Shown: piece after piece, positions 1 to 9,186 of the stretch | Layout: the number at the start of each line of letters is the position of its first letter | How positions within the stretch are numbered: the stretch's first letter is position 1 | DNA from: Thioclava dalianensis | Lineage (GTDB): Bacteria; Pseudomonadota; Alphaproteobacteria; Rhodobacterales; Rhodobacteraceae | Assembly (NCBI RefSeq): GCF_000715505.1 | Contig: NZ_JHEH01000005.1 | Coordinates: 1 to 64,000, forward strand | Length of the DNA stretch: 64,000 nt | Reading direction: 5' to 3' | The notes under the pieces: model-generated | Database searches by the model: none | What the model saw: the letters and a program-made list of their open reading frames with translations, nothing else | Told to the model about the DNA's origin: nothing | Program-made: the position numbers and the translations under genes

Positions 1-196
1 GTTTGTTACGTTCAAACTTTGCCTTAGCCATCTCGCGGGGCGCCTCTGATTTAGGGGGCCGCTCATGCGGGCCCGAGTCAATATCGCGCGTTAGGTATTG
101 CTCTGGCAAAAAAAAATCAAGCCCGGATCAGAGGAAATCCGCCCGTTTTCGCGGGTTTCATTTGGCAGATGCCTCGCGCGCACCTACCTTTTGAAG

Positions 197-1564
197 ATGG
201 ATCAGCGCCTCACAGATATATCGCCCCGCCTGCCGGCACGCGCGCCCCTCGCGGGCAAGCCGCTCGGCATCGTCGCAAGCCTGCGCGCGGCACGGCGCAA
301 CCTGTTGGAAATCATCCCGGAACTGGCGACCCATGCGCCGATCATCTCGGGCAATACCGGGGCGCGCTGGCATATGGTGATGGATCCGGGCTGCCTGCGC
401 CACATCCTCAAGGATCAAGTCGAGGCCTACCCCAAATCCGTCGTGACAAAGCTGATCCTCGGCCCCGCCGTGGGCGAGGGGATGTTTGTCGCCGAAGGCG
501 CGGAATGGCGCTGGCAGCGCCGCGCCGCAGCCCCGGTCTTTGCCGCGCGCAATATGGAGGCCTTGGCCCCGGTCATGCAATCGGCAGCACAGGCAAGCTC
601 GGCTCGGATCGCACAGGCCGCCGATACCGGGCGCGCCATCGACCTGCATCAGGAAATGGTCACCGCCACCTTCGAGGTGATCTCGGATGTGACCTTTTCG
701 GGCGATGAAGGCTTTGACCGCGCCGCCATCCATGGCGCAATCGACGCCTATATCGCGCGCACAGCCAAGGTCTCGCTGCTGGATTTCTTCGCCCTGCCCG
801 GCTGGGTGCCGCGCCCCCACCGGATCGCCTCGGCCCATGTGGTGCGCGATCTCAAACGCCACGCGGATGCCGCGATCGACGCGCGCGCGCACCCCAAAGA
901 CACGCCCGATCTTCTGGACCTGCTCAATGGCGCGACAGACCCCGAGACGGGCCGCACGCTCAGCCGCGCCGAGCTGCGCGACAATCTGCTGACCTTCATC
1001 GTCGCGGGCCATGAGACGACCGCCCTCACCCTTGCCTGGGCGCTCTATCTCTGCGCCTTCGACCCCGCCGTCCAAGACGCCGCACGCGCGCAGGCGCAAG
1101 CGGTGCTGGGGGAGCGGGAGGCGACGGTTCAAGACCTCGCGCAAATGCCGCTGATCGGGCAGATCGTGAATGAAAGCTTGCGGCTCTACCCACCGGCGGG
1201 CTTCCTGTCGCGCACGGCCCAAAAGCCCGACCGGCTGCTTGGACGCGAGATCCGGCGCGGCGACACGGTGATGCTGCCAATCTACGCGCTGCATCGACAC
1301 CACGCCTTGTGGGACGCCCCCGATGCGTTCCGTCCCGAACGCTTTGCCACGCCCGTCCATGACCGCTTCGCCTTCCTGCCCTTTGGCGCAGGACCACGGA
1401 TCTGCATCGGCGCGGGATTTGCGCTGCAAGAGGCAGGGATCATCCTCGCCACCCTGCTCGCCCGGTTTCGATTTGCCGCCGTACCGGGCCGCGAGCCGCG
1501 GCCTGAAATGACAATCACGACGCGCCCCACGGGCGGCATCTGGTTGACCGTATCCGCAGCCTGA
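197..1564 (+). CDS. Cytochrome P450
   Basis: A 455-residue haem-thiolate monooxygenase, the usual length for a soluble bacterial P450. It shows the I-helix oxygen-activation motif AGHETT (about residues 270-275), the K-helix ExxR motif in ESLR (326-329), and the haem loop FGAGPRICIG with the cysteine ligand at about residue 403. No N-terminal anchor is visible, so it should be cytoplasmic and need a ferredoxin or other reductase, none of which is encoded nearby. The reading frame is open back to position 98, but the residues before the ATG at 197 do not look like P450. The ribosome-binding site before 197 is weak. The ESLRLYPP and FLPFGAGPRICIG segments resemble the CYP102/CYP4-like fatty-acid-hydroxylating groups. 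The substrate cannot be read from the sequence. Confidence 0.9.
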   Translation: MDQRLTDISPRLPARAPLAGKPLGIVASLRAARRNLLEIIPELATHAPIISGNTGARWHMVMDPGCLRHILKDQVEAYPKSVVTKLILGPAVGEGMFVAEGAEWRWQRRAAAPVFAARNMEALAPVMQSAAQASSARIAQAADTGRAIDLHQEMVTATFEVISDVTFSGDEGFDRAAIHGAIDAYIARTAKVSLLDFFALPGWVPRPHRIASAHVVRDLKRHADAAIDARAHPKDTPDLLDLLNGATDPETGRTLSRAELRDNLLTFIVAGHETTALTLAWALYLCAFDPAVQDAARAQAQAVLGEREATVQDLAQMPLIGQIVNESLRLYPPAGFLSRTAQKPDRLLGREIRRGDTVMLPIYALHRHHALWDAPDAFRPERFATPVHDRFAFLPFGAGPRICIGAGFALQEAGIILATLLARFRFAAVPGREPRPEMTITTRPTGGIWLTVSAA

Positions 1565-1580
1565 TTGCTTTGGAAAAAAT

Positions 1581-1626
1581 GGGGCTCTGCCCCCTCGGCC
1601 TGCGGCCTCACCCCCGGGATATTTGG
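1581..1626 (+). repeat. Intergenic palindromic repeat, copy A
   Basis: A GC-rich element beginning with a short stem-loop (GGGGC..GCCCC) and running through CCTGCGGCCT to CCCCCGGGATATTT. Related copies occur at 1783-1843 (reverse), 6688-6742, 6767-6826 (reverse, diverged) and 38631-38684. It lies just after the P450 stop codon in a convergent gene pair, so it may act in transcription termination. The rest of the 305-bp gap (1565-1869) holds only the reverse copy and a GC-rich spacer; I see no gene in it. Confidence 0.7.
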
Positions 1627-1782
1627 ACGAACTCGAAGACATTCAGAGTCGGTTAAGAAAATTCTGGCAAGACAGAAGACGCGGTACAGGCGGGGACGCC
1701 GATGACCGCCGAAGTCGAAGACGCCCGGCCCGGGCCCCTCGCTCAAGGGCGGCTCCGGGTCGGGCTCTTCTTCGAATTCGGT

Positions 1783-1843
1783 CAAATATCCCGGGGGAGG
1801 AGGTCGAGCCCCGAAGGGCGCGACCGGAGGGGGCAGCGCCCCC
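1783..1843 (-). repeat. Intergenic palindromic repeat, reverse copy
   Basis: The reverse-oriented partner of the copy at 1581-1626. Read on the minus strand it again gives a GGGGGC-type stem followed by a CCCCCGGGATATTTG end. The two copies face each other between the convergent P450 and parC genes. Confidence 0.65.
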
Positions 1844-1869
1844 TCTTCATACGCCTGCATCTTGACGGA

Positions 1870-4116
1870 TCAGGTAAAGGTATTGTCACGCGGGAAGCCA
1901 CGCGGCGCCATCCGGCCCGCAGAGGCACGCTTGCCGATCCACTCGCTCAGATCCAACTCCGTGCGCGTGCGCCCGGCCGGGTCTTTCCAGCTCAAACCAT
2001 CGGCCAGTGTGAAGGTGGTGGCATCGCTCAGTCCTCCATCCTTGTATTTCTGCAACCGCACGCCCTTGCCGCGCGCCATCTCGGGCAGCTCGTTGAGCGG
2101 GAAGACCAGCAATTTGCGGTTTTGCCCGACACAGGCCACGTGATCGCCGCCGATCCTCGCACAGACCGCGGTGCGCGCCGCGCCGCGCAGATTGAGCAGC
2201 TGTTTGCCAGACCGGGTCTGGGCGATCATCTCTTCTCCGGGGCAGACAAATCCATCGCCGTCGCTGGAGGCAAGCAGATATTTCTCACCCGCCTTTGGCA
2301 GCAACAGATGGGTGACCTCGGCCTCATTGGGCAGATCGACCATCAGCCGCACCGGCTCGCCCATGCCGCGCCCGCCGGGCAGGTTCGCCCCCAGCACGGT
2401 ATAGGCCCGGCCATTGGCGCCCATGATCACGATGCGGTCGGTGGTTTCGGCATGCATGGCGAACATCGGCCCGTCGCCATCCTTGAACTTCACCTCGGCA
2501 TCAAGCGCATTATGGCCTTTCATCGCGCGCACCCAGCCCATCTTGGACAGGATCACGGTGATCGGCTCGCGCTCGATCATCGCCTCGATCGGCACCTCTT
2601 CGACCTCGCCTGCCTCGGCGAAACTGGTGCGGCGTTTGCCCAGCTCGGTGGCCTTGCCGAATTTCTTGGCGATCTCTTTCAGCTCGGAGCCAATCGCCTT
2701 CCATTGCCGCGACTCGGAGGCCAGCAGATCCTCAAGAGCTGAGCGTTCCTCATAAAGCGCATCGCGCTCGCGGCGCAACTCCATCTCTTCGAGCTTGCGC
2801 AAGGAGCGCAGGCGCATGTTCAAGATCGCCTCTGCCTGCGCGTCCGACAGCTCGAATTCCTTGATCAGCATCGCCTTGGGCTCATCCTCGTAGCGGATGA
2901 TCTCGATCACCCGGTCGAGGTTCAGGAAGGCGATGATATAGCCCTCGAGCACTTCGAGACGCGCATCGATCTTGTCCATCCGGTGCTGCGAGCGGCGCAG
3001 CAGCACTTCGCGGCGGTGATCGAGGAAGGCGCGCAGCACCTCCTTGAGCGAGCAGACCTTGGGCACGCGCCCGTCGATCAGGACGTTCATATTCATGCTG
3101 AACCGCAGCTCAAGATCAGAATTCTTGAACAGCATGCCCATCAGCATCTCGGGATCGATCGTGCGGGATTTGGGCTCCAGCACGATCCGGATATCATCGG
3201 CGCTCTCGTCGCGCACATCGGCGAGCGCGGGCACTTTGCGGGTCTGGATCACCTCGGCCAGCCGCTCGATCAGCTTGGATTTCTGCACCTGATAGGGGAT
3301 CTCGGTGACAACAATCTGCCACTGACCGCGCCCCAGATCCTCGCGCTCCCAGCGCGCCCGCAGCCGGAACGCGCCGCGCCCCGTGCGATAGGCCTCAAGG
3401 ATGTTCTCTGCGGGCTCCACGATCACGCCGCCGGTCGGAAAATCCGGCCCCGGGATCAGCGCCACGAGATCCTCATCCGACAGGCCGGGCTTGGCGATCA
3501 TCGCAAGGCAGGCCTGCACCAGCTCATCGAGGTTATGCGGCGGAATATTGGTCGCCATCCCCACCGCAATCCCGCTTGCGCCATTGGCCAGAAGGTTCGG
3601 AAAGGCCGCGGGCAGCACGATCGGCTCTTCAAGCGTGCCGTCATAATTGGGCCGGTAATCGACCGCATTCTCGGCCAACCCTTCAAGCAGCGCCTCGGAG
3701 GGCGAGGCCAGACGGGCCTCAGTATAGCGCGAGGCGGCCGGGTTATCGCCGTCGATATTGCCGAAATTCCCCTGCCCATTCACCAGCGGGTAGCGCATCG
3801 CGAAATCCTGCGCGAGACGCGCCATCGCATCATAGATCGCGGCATCGCCATGCGGGTGATAGTTGCCCATCACATCGCCCGAAATCTTGGCCGATTTCCG
3901 AAAGCCGCCGGTCGATGTCAACTTCAGCTCACGCATCGCAAACAAGATCCGCCGATGCACCGGCTTGAGGCCGTCTCGCGCATCGGGCAGCGCCCGGTGC
4001 ATGATCGTCGAGAGCGCATAGGTCAGGTAGCGCTCGCCGATCGCGCGGCTCAGCGGCTCGGAGGTCATGGACGGGGGAAGAGGGGCCGGGAGGTCATCGT
4101 CACTGCTCATGGCCAT
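1870..4116 (-). CDS. parC: DNA topoisomerase IV subunit A
   Basis: About 748 residues. This is the DNA-cleaving subunit that, with ParE, decatenates sister chromosomes. The winged-helix/tower core starts with SRAIGERYLTYALSTIMHRA and the catalytic tyrosine lies in AASRYTEAR (about residue 131). The C-terminal part (from about 480 onward) is the beta-propeller DNA-wrapping domain. The frame is open upstream to 4389, but that extension is not conserved-looking. The starts at 4116 (MAMSSDD) and 4110 (MSSDD) are both reasonable. In the quinolone-contact loop (HPHGDAAIYDAM) an alanine stands where E. coli ParC has Ser80 and an aspartate where it has Glu84. ParC is preferred to GyrA because the protein is short and lacks a GyrA-box-like QRRGG motif. 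parE is not in the window. Confidence 0.93.
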   Translation of the reverse strand: MAMSSDDDLPAPLPPSMTSEPLSRAIGERYLTYALSTIMHRALPDARDGLKPVHRRILFAMRELKLTSTGGFRKSAKISGDVMGNYHPHGDAAIYDAMARLAQDFAMRYPLVNGQGNFGNIDGDNPAASRYTEARLASPSEALLEGLAENAVDYRPNYDGTLEEPIVLPAAFPNLLANGASGIAVGMATNIPPHNLDELVQACLAMIAKPGLSDEDLVALIPGPDFPTGGVIVEPAENILEAYRTGRGAFRLRARWEREDLGRGQWQIVVTEIPYQVQKSKLIERLAEVIQTRKVPALADVRDESADDIRIVLEPKSRTIDPEMLMGMLFKNSDLELRFSMNMNVLIDGRVPKVCSLKEVLRAFLDHRREVLLRRSQHRMDKIDARLEVLEGYIIAFLNLDRVIEIIRYEDEPKAMLIKEFELSDAQAEAILNMRLRSLRKLEEMELRRERDALYEERSALEDLLASESRQWKAIGSELKEIAKKFGKATELGKRRTSFAEAGEVEEVPIEAMIEREPITVILSKMGWVRAMKGHNALDAEVKFKDGDGPMFAMHAETTDRIVIMGANGRAYTVLGANLPGGRGMGEPVRLMVDLPNEAEVTHLLLPKAGEKYLLASSDGDGFVCPGEEMIAQTRSGKQLLNLRGAARTAVCARIGGDHVACVGQNRKLLVFPLNELPEMARGKGVRLQKYKDGGLSDATTFTLADGLSWKDPAGRTRTELDLSEWIGKRASAGRMAPRGFPRDNTFT

Positions 4117-4279
4117 CTGTGTAAAGACGCGCGGCCTCCCGGTCCAGATGCAAACCGCTTTGAGAAAGTTTTTGCGGAACAAAAACGGCATCAGCGGAAT
4201 TCCGCTAGTGAACAACAAATATCGAATCGGGTAACCTAACCGTGACCGACGCTGCCAGCGGTCACCGGGGGGAGGGATT

Positions 4280-4855
4280 ATGGCCAAGTTGCTTTTCACC
4301 ACACTTGCGGGGATCTTTGTCGTCATGATCGTCTTTGGCCGGGACATGCCGGGCCAAAAGGGTGCCGGACAGGCGGTGGCCGAGACCACACAGGCCAGCG
4401 CCCGTCAGGCGATCGATCCGCAACCTGCCGCAGCGCGCATACCGGCTGCCAAGAAGGCTGAGACCGCGATCTTGCAACAGGCAAGCTTCGAGAGCCCGCA
4501 GAGCTATTCCGCCACTCCAGCGGTGGACAGCCAAACCGCGGCCACGGTCTCGAACACCACCGTGATCAGCTCGGTTTTCAAAACCAGCCGGATGCCCGGC
4601 CCGGCGCTCTCGCCCTCCCCCGAATATTCAGCCACCGCAGCCCCCAAAATCGATGGCGGCTCGCTTTGGGAAGTCTCGGCCAATGCACTCAACGTGCGCT
4701 CCGGCCCCGCGACGTCGCATCAAGCGGTCGACAGCCTGCATCGCGGCGAGCAGGTACTGCTGGTGGCCGAGCAAGGCGGCTGGGCGCATGTGAAAATCGA
4801 AGGCGACGGCATCGACGGCTGGGTCTCCAAGCGTTTTCTGAGCCCTGCGCGCTGA
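4280..4855 (+). CDS. Secreted or membrane-anchored SH3-domain protein
   Basis: 191 residues. Residues 4-19 form a hydrophobic segment that is either an uncleaved signal anchor or a signal peptide. A long Ala/Thr/Ser/Pro-rich linker follows, and the last 60 residues form a bacterial SH3 (SH3b) domain with the characteristic ALNVRSGPATSHQAV and GWVSKRFL motifs. Such domains usually bind peptidoglycan or cell-wall peptides in the periplasm. The gene is divergent from parC; the 163 bp between them (4117-4279) must hold both promoters. A GGGGGGAGGG run precedes the ATG at good spacing. The specific role is unknown. Confidence 0.75.
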   Translation: MAKLLFTTLAGIFVVMIVFGRDMPGQKGAGQAVAETTQASARQAIDPQPAAARIPAAKKAETAILQQASFESPQSYSATPAVDSQTAATVSNTTVISSVFKTSRMPGPALSPSPEYSATAAPKIDGGSLWEVSANALNVRSGPATSHQAVDSLHRGEQVLLVAEQGGWAHVKIEGDGIDGWVSKRFLSPAR

Positions 4856-4981
4856 CGCAACGGGGGGCAAGCCCCCCGGCGTCACTCCCCCCCCCCGCCC
4901 CCGATAACATTGCCTTTTCCCCCGCCTGCCCCTATCCCGGCGTGATGCGCCAAAGCGCGGCGAACGGACAAAGGCAGGCCC

Positions 4982-5821
4982 ATGGCAAAGACGATCCTGA
5001 TCACCGGATGCTCCTCAGGCATCGGCTATGACGCGGCCCATGGGCTCAAGGCGGCGGGCTGGAACGTGCTCGCCACCTGTCGCAGCCCCGACGATTGCGA
5101 CCGGTTGCGCGGCGAGGGGCTGATCTCCTTTCCGCTCGATGTCACCGATCCCGCCTCGATCGAAGCCGGGTTTGCCGAGGCGCTCTCGCATGGAAATGGC
5201 AGGCTCGATGCGCTCTATAACAACGCAGCCTTCGCCTGCCCGGGGGCGGCCGAGGACATCCCGCCCGGCGCGCTGCGCGAGATCTTCGAAACCAACCTCT
5301 TCGGTCTGCATGACCTGACGACCCGCGCGATCAAGGTGATGCGCAAGCAGGGCGAAAATGGCGAGGGGCGCATCTTGCAATGCTCCTCTGTGCTGGGCCT
5401 TGTCGGCATGCAGTGGCGGGGCGCCTATGTGGCGACGAAATTCGCCCTCGAGGGGCTGAGCGATGTGCTGCGCATCGAGATGCGCGATACCGGCATCAAG
5501 ATCATTCTGATCGAGCCCGGCCCGATCACCTCGAAAATCCGGGCCAACTCAATCCCACCCTTCGAAAAATGGGTCAATTGGCAACGCTCCGCCCGCCGCG
5601 CGCAATACGAAACCAGCCTGCTCAAGCGGCTTTATGAGCCCCGCGAAAGCCCCGACCGGTTCGAACTGCCCGCCTCGGCGGTCACCAAGGCGATCCTGAA
5701 GGCCCTCGAGGCGCCCAACCCCAAGCCACGCTACCCGGTCACCACGCCCACGCATCTGATGGGGATCGCCCGCCGCATCCTGCCCGGCCGCGCGCTCGAC
5801 TGGATGATTTCCAAAGGCTGA
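4982..5821 (+). CDS. SDR family NAD(P)-dependent oxidoreductase
   Basis: 279 residues, a classical short-chain dehydrogenase. The cofactor motif TGCSSGIG is at residues 8-15, NNAA at 80-83, the catalytic serine at 135-136 and Y149xxxK153 in YVATK. The C-terminal segment is longer than in fatty-acid FabG types and resembles the YbbO/acyl-dihydroxyacetone-phosphate-reductase-like branch, so a lipophilic or retinol-like substrate is possible but not shown. An AAAGGCAGG ribosome-binding site lies just before the ATG. It appears to be a single-gene unit upstream of the small membrane protein gene. Confidence 0.85.
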   Translation: MAKTILITGCSSGIGYDAAHGLKAAGWNVLATCRSPDDCDRLRGEGLISFPLDVTDPASIEAGFAEALSHGNGRLDALYNNAAFACPGAAEDIPPGALREIFETNLFGLHDLTTRAIKVMRKQGENGEGRILQCSSVLGLVGMQWRGAYVATKFALEGLSDVLRIEMRDTGIKIILIEPGPITSKIRANSIPPFEKWVNWQRSARRAQYETSLLKRLYEPRESPDRFELPASAVTKAILKALEAPNPKPRYPVTTPTHLMGIARRILPGRALDWMISKG

Positions 5822-5879
5822 AACCCCTTCGCATTTGCCCCCCGCGCGGCTATGTCTGGGACAAGAGGGAGAGTCACGC

Positions 5880-6083
5880 ATGCGCAACGATCCATTGTTT
5901 TACGTCGTGGCCGCTGCCAGCCTGTCGGTGCTGGTGATCCTGATGATCGGGATCGCCGGGTTCGGGCGCGGCAGCGAGTTCAATCGCAAACATGCCAATA
6001 AACTGATGCGGCTCAGGATCGCGGCGCAAGCGGTCGCGATCGTGCTGATCCTCGTCTTCGTCTATCTACGCAAGGGGGCCTGA
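5880..6083 (+). CDS. Twin-transmembrane small protein
   Basis: 67 residues with two predicted membrane helices (about 6-27 and 45-64) joined by a basic loop (FNRKHANKLMRLR), in the style of the HIG1-like twin-transmembrane proteins common in Rhodobacterales. The chosen ATG at 5880 follows a GAGGGAGAG ribosome-binding site; the frame extends upstream to 5835 without support. Its stop codon overlaps the start of the cobalamin adenosyltransferase gene (TGATG), so the two genes are translationally coupled. Its function is not known; HIG1 relatives in other organisms associate with respiratory complexes. Confidence 0.75.
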   Translation: MRNDPLFYVVAAASLSVLVILMIGIAGFGRGSEFNRKHANKLMRLRIAAQAVAIVLILVFVYLRKGA

Positions 6084-6655
6084 TGGTCGTTCTCAATCGC
6101 ATCTACACACGCACCGGCGATGCCGGGGAAACCGCCCTCTCCAATGGTGTGCGGGTCGCCAAGCACTCGCAGCGCGTCGCCTGCTACGGCACGGTCGACG
6201 AGTTGAACGCCGTGGTCGGTCTGGCCCGGCTGCATGCGGATGAAACGGTGCAAGCGGCCCTGTCGCTGATCCAGAACGACCTCTTCGACCTCGGCGCGGA
6301 TCTCGCGCGCCCCGACATGGAGCGCGACGACGAAGCGGGCTACCCGGTGCTGCGCATGATCGAGAGCCAGACCACCCGGCTTGAGCGCGAAATCGATGCG
6401 ATGAATGCCCGGCTCGAGCCGCTGCGCAGCTTTATCCTGCCCGGCGGCACGCCGCTGGCAGCCCAGCTTCACCATTGCCGCACCGTCGCCCGCCGCGCCG
6501 AGCGCGGCGCGGTGGAACTCTCGACACTCGAGGGGGTGAATGAATGGGCGGTGAAATACCTCAACCGCCTGTCGGACTGGTTCTTCGTCGCCGCCCGCAT
6601 CGCCAATAATGACGGGCAGGACGACGTGCTCTGGGTCCCCGGCGCGAACCGCTGA
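6083..6655 (+). CDS. cobO: Cob(I)yrinic acid a,c-diamide adenosyltransferase, PduO type
   Basis: 190 residues. It transfers the 5'-deoxyadenosyl group of ATP to reduced corrinoid to form adenosylcobalamin. The PduO-type ATP-binding N-terminus IYTRTGDAGETALSNG is followed by YGTVDELNAVVGLAR, and the C-terminal half has the RTVARRAER helix typical of this trimeric helix-bundle family. The symbol is used functionally; this is the PduO (MMAB) fold, not the CobA/CobO P-loop fold. It is coupled to the preceding twin-transmembrane gene. No other cobalamin gene is nearby. Confidence 0.88.
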   Translation: MVVLNRIYTRTGDAGETALSNGVRVAKHSQRVACYGTVDELNAVVGLARLHADETVQAALSLIQNDLFDLGADLARPDMERDDEAGYPVLRMIESQTTRLEREIDAMNARLEPLRSFILPGGTPLAAQLHHCRTVARRAERGAVELSTLEGVNEWAVKYLNRLSDWFFVAARIANNDGQDDVLWVPGANR

Positions 6656-6687
6656 GACCGGCGGATCTTGATTTGAGCTAAGGCACG

Positions 6688-6742
6688 AGGGGGCGCTGCC
6701 CCCTCGGCCTGCGGCCTCACCCCCGGGATATTTCGATCAAGA
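6688..6742 (+). repeat. Intergenic palindromic repeat
   Basis: A copy of the same family as at 1581-1626. It starts with the perfect stem AGGGGGC-GCT-GCCCCCT (6688-6704), followed by CGGCCTGCGGCCT and CCCCCGGGATATTT. It sits after the adenosyltransferase stop codon in a convergent gap (6656-6866). Confidence 0.7.
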
Positions 6743-6766
6743 GGAAGCAGCCTCTTTCATCTTGGA

Positions 6767-6826
6767 CAAAATACCTCCGGGGGCTGTCAAAGCCCGAAGG
6801 GGTTTGGCAGTGGGGGCAGAGCCCCC
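6767..6826 (-). repeat. Diverged reverse copy of the intergenic repeat
   Basis: Contains AAAATACCTCCGGGGG and ends in the stem GGGGGC-AGA-GCCCCC (6812-6826). It faces the copy at 6688, as in the P450/parC gap, which again suggests a back-to-back terminator pair between convergent genes. Confidence 0.5.
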
Positions 6827-6866
6827 GCCTGTTTTGTCTCAGCGCTCAGGCGCGCGCATGTCAGCC

Positions 6867-7910
6867 TCACACCGCAAGCCCCTGCGCGTCGAAGAACACA
6901 GTCCGGCTGGCATCAAAGCTCAGCCCCGCGACATCGCCGGGCACGAGATCGGTATCGCCGGCCACCCGCACATTCACACCGCCCAGCGCGCCGCAATCAA
7001 ACAGGATGAACGTGTCGGCGCCGAGGAACTCGACCACATCGACCCGGCCATCGCATTGCCCCTGCCCTTCGGGCAAAAGCGCAATATGTTCGGGGCGAAT
7101 GCCAAGCTGCGTGGCTTGTGGGGCTGCGCAGGCTGCGCCGCGCCCGCCTTCCAACCGATACTGATCCGCCGAAACCGAGCACGGCATCACATTCATCTTC
7201 GGCGAGCCGATGAACTGCGCGACGAACAGGTTGGCGGGGCGCTCATATAGCTCGCGCGGCGTGCCGACCTGCGCGACATGGCCATATTCCAGTACCACGA
7301 TCCGGTCGGCCAGCGTCATCGCCTCAACCTGATCATGGGTCACATAGATCATCGTGCGTTTGAGATCGCGATGCAGCCGCGCGATCTCCAGCCGCATCTC
7401 CACGCGCAGCGCGGCATCGAGATTGGAGAGCGGCTCATCGAAAAGAAAGGCCGTCGGGTCGCGCACGATCGAGCGCCCGATCGCAACCCGCTGGCGCTGC
7501 CCGCCCGACAGATCCTTCGGGCGGCGTTCGAGATAGCTCTCGAGCTTGAGGATGGCGGCCGCGTCGTCGACCTTGGCCTTCCACTCCGCCGCGGGTGCGC
7601 CTGCCATCTTCAGCGAAAAGCCCATATTTTCGGCCACCGACATATGCGGATAAAGCGCGTAGGACTGGAACACCATTGCAAGGCCACGCTTCGAGGGGGG
7701 CTGGTCGGTGACCTCTGCCCCGTCGATCTCGATCGCACCGCGCGAGGTATCCTCCAGCCCGCCGATCATCCGCAGGAGCGTGGATTTCCCGCAGCCCGAC
7801 GGGCCCACGAACACGACGAACTCGCCATCGGCAATCGTCAGATCAATCCCCTTGATGACCTGCACATTGCCAAACCACTTCTCGACAGCTTTCAGCGCAA
7901 TCGCACCCAT
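6867..7910 (-). CDS. Carbohydrate ABC transporter ATP-binding protein (MalK/UgpC type)
   Basis: 347 residues. This is the ATPase that energises the importer encoded just upstream. The nucleotide-binding domain shows Walker [10 protein letters not shown], the signature [13 protein letters not shown], Walker [12 protein letters not shown] and the H-loop in [15 protein letters not shown]. The C-terminal third (from about 240) is the TOBE/OB-fold regulatory domain of the MalK group. It is the last gene of the minus-strand operon and begins 1 bp after the hydrolase stop codon. Confidence 0.92.
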   Translation of the reverse strand: MGAIALKAVEKWFGNVQVIKGIDLTIADGEFVVFVGPSGCGKSTLLRMIGGLEDTSRGAIEIDGAEVTDQPPSKRGLAMVFQSYALYPHMSVAENMGFSLKMAGAPAAEWKAKVDDAAAILKLESYLERRPKDLSGGQRQRVAIGRSIVRDPTAFLFDEPLSNLDAALRVEMRLEIARLHRDLKRTMIYVTHDQVEAMTLADRIVVLEYGHVAQVGTPRELYERPANLFVAQFIGSPKMNVMPCSVSADQYRLEGGRGAACAAPQATQLGIRPEHIALLPEGQGQCDGRVDVVEFLGADTFILFDCGALGGVNVRVAGDTDLVPGDVAGLSFDASRTVFFDAQGLAV

Positions 7911-7911
7911 C

Positions 7912-9183
7912 TCATCCCTCCTTGCCAGCCCAGGCGAGCCAAACGGCGGCGGTCCATGTAAAGGCCTTGCCGCCTGCCGCAGCGCCTGTCATCGGATCGA
8001 AATACTCAACGAAACCGTAGCGCGCGATCACCTCGCGGGTGCGTTTGCGCACCTCCTCGCCCAGCGCCACGCCGCGCTCGGACGCGCCCTCGCCGATCAT
8101 CATGTTCATCATCCCCCAAGTCGGGCCGCGCCAGTAGCGCCGGGCATCAAAGCGCGGATCGAAGGGCGCAAGCGAGGGCACACCATAGGGGGCCGCATCG
8201 AGCACGCGGCTCAGGTGTTGCGCCATCTCCGGGGCGTCGAGCCCTGCAAACCAGCACAGGAAGGAGGCGTTCGTCAGCGCGTTCGACCAGATGCCATTGG
8301 CGCAGTTATAGCTGTCGTAAAAGCCCATGCCGGGGTTCCACAAGGCCTGCGCCCCCGCCTCCAGCTCGGCCAGTTGCTCGGCCATCCCTGCGGTGTCGAG
8401 CCCCTGCGCCTCGCCCGCCGCATAAAGATCGCGCAGCGCGCGCAGCAAGATGAAATGCATCGTCGGGTCAGCGACCCGGAACGGGTTGTCCTGCGCGAGG
8501 CGCGCATCGTCCCACTCCAAAGCCTTCCCGCGTTGCACCAGCCAGATATAGCGGTCGTAATCGTATTTCGTGGGCCGCATCGAGGCATCGACATGCTGGG
8601 TGTCACGGCGCTCGTAATAGCCCACGCCCTGCGGATCGATCGCATCCATCGCATTGTCCCAGTCGGGCGCATTGTCGCGGCCCGACTCCCAAGGGTGAAC
8701 CACGAAGATCGCGCCCTTCTCGTCGCGCCGCCAACGCAAAAACCACTCCGCCCATTTGCGCATCTTCGGATAGAGCGCGGCAAAGCGCGCGGCCCCAAGC
8801 GCGGGATCCGCCGCCAGCAGCCGGGTCGCGAAACTCAGCGCAACGGGGGGCTGGGTGATGCCAGAGGACGGGATCGGGCCGGTGCAGCCCCAGACATCGG
8901 GGCCCGGGAAATAGCCCGGATCGGGTTTGTGAAACAGGATATGGGGCACCTGCCCGCTCTCCCACTGGCCGGAGAACAGCGTCTCAATCTCGCGCCATGC
9001 CCGCTCCAGATCAAACTGCGCAAATCCGAGGCTCGCGAACGCACTGTCCCAATTCCACTGATAGGGGTAGAGCCCTGCGGTCGGCACGGTATAGCCGCCG
9101 CGATCATTGCCCGTCAGGATCGCGCGGGCGGCTGCGTCGCGGTCGGAGAAATCGGCATCGGCAGCCAGTGTTTCGGTCATCAT
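7912..9183 (-). CDS. GH63/MGH1-like glycoside hydrolase
   Basis: 423 residues, predicted cytoplasmic (no signal peptide), with an (alpha/alpha)6-barrel-type sequence. The N-terminal [11 protein letters not shown] motif and the C-terminal [18 protein letters not shown] motif are characteristic of GH63-like enzymes that act on mannosylglycerate or glucosylglycerate and of related trehalase-like families. Its place inside a sugar ABC import operon suggests that it hydrolyses the imported substrate. I infer an alpha-glucoside or a sugar-linked compatible solute such as glucosylglycerate as the substrate, without direct proof. Two in-frame ATGs (9183, 9180) follow an AGGA ribosome-binding site; the stop is 1 bp before the ATPase start codon. 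Confidence 0.78.
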   Translation of the reverse strand: MMTETLAADADFSDRDAAARAILTGNDRGGYTVPTAGLYPYQWNWDSAFASLGFAQFDLERAWREIETLFSGQWESGQVPHILFHKPDPGYFPGPDVWGCTGPIPSSGITQPPVALSFATRLLAADPALGAARFAALYPKMRKWAEWFLRWRRDEKGAIFVVHPWESGRDNAPDWDNAMDAIDPQGVGYYERRDTQHVDASMRPTKYDYDRYIWLVQRGKALEWDDARLAQDNPFRVADPTMHFILLRALRDLYAAGEAQGLDTAGMAEQLAELEAGAQALWNPGMGFYDSYNCANGIWSNALTNASFLCWFAGLDAPEMAQHLSRVLDAAPYGVPSLAPFDPRFDARRYWRGPTWGMMNMMIGEGASERGVALGEEVRKRTREVIARYGFVEYFDPMTGAAAGGKAFTWTAAVWLAWAGKEG

Positions 9184-9186
9184 GTC

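Noticed and set aside
158-1642. A 494-codon minus-strand open frame opposite the cytochrome P450.
   Set aside because: It is the complement of a P450 with all its motifs; the protein has no recognisable domain.
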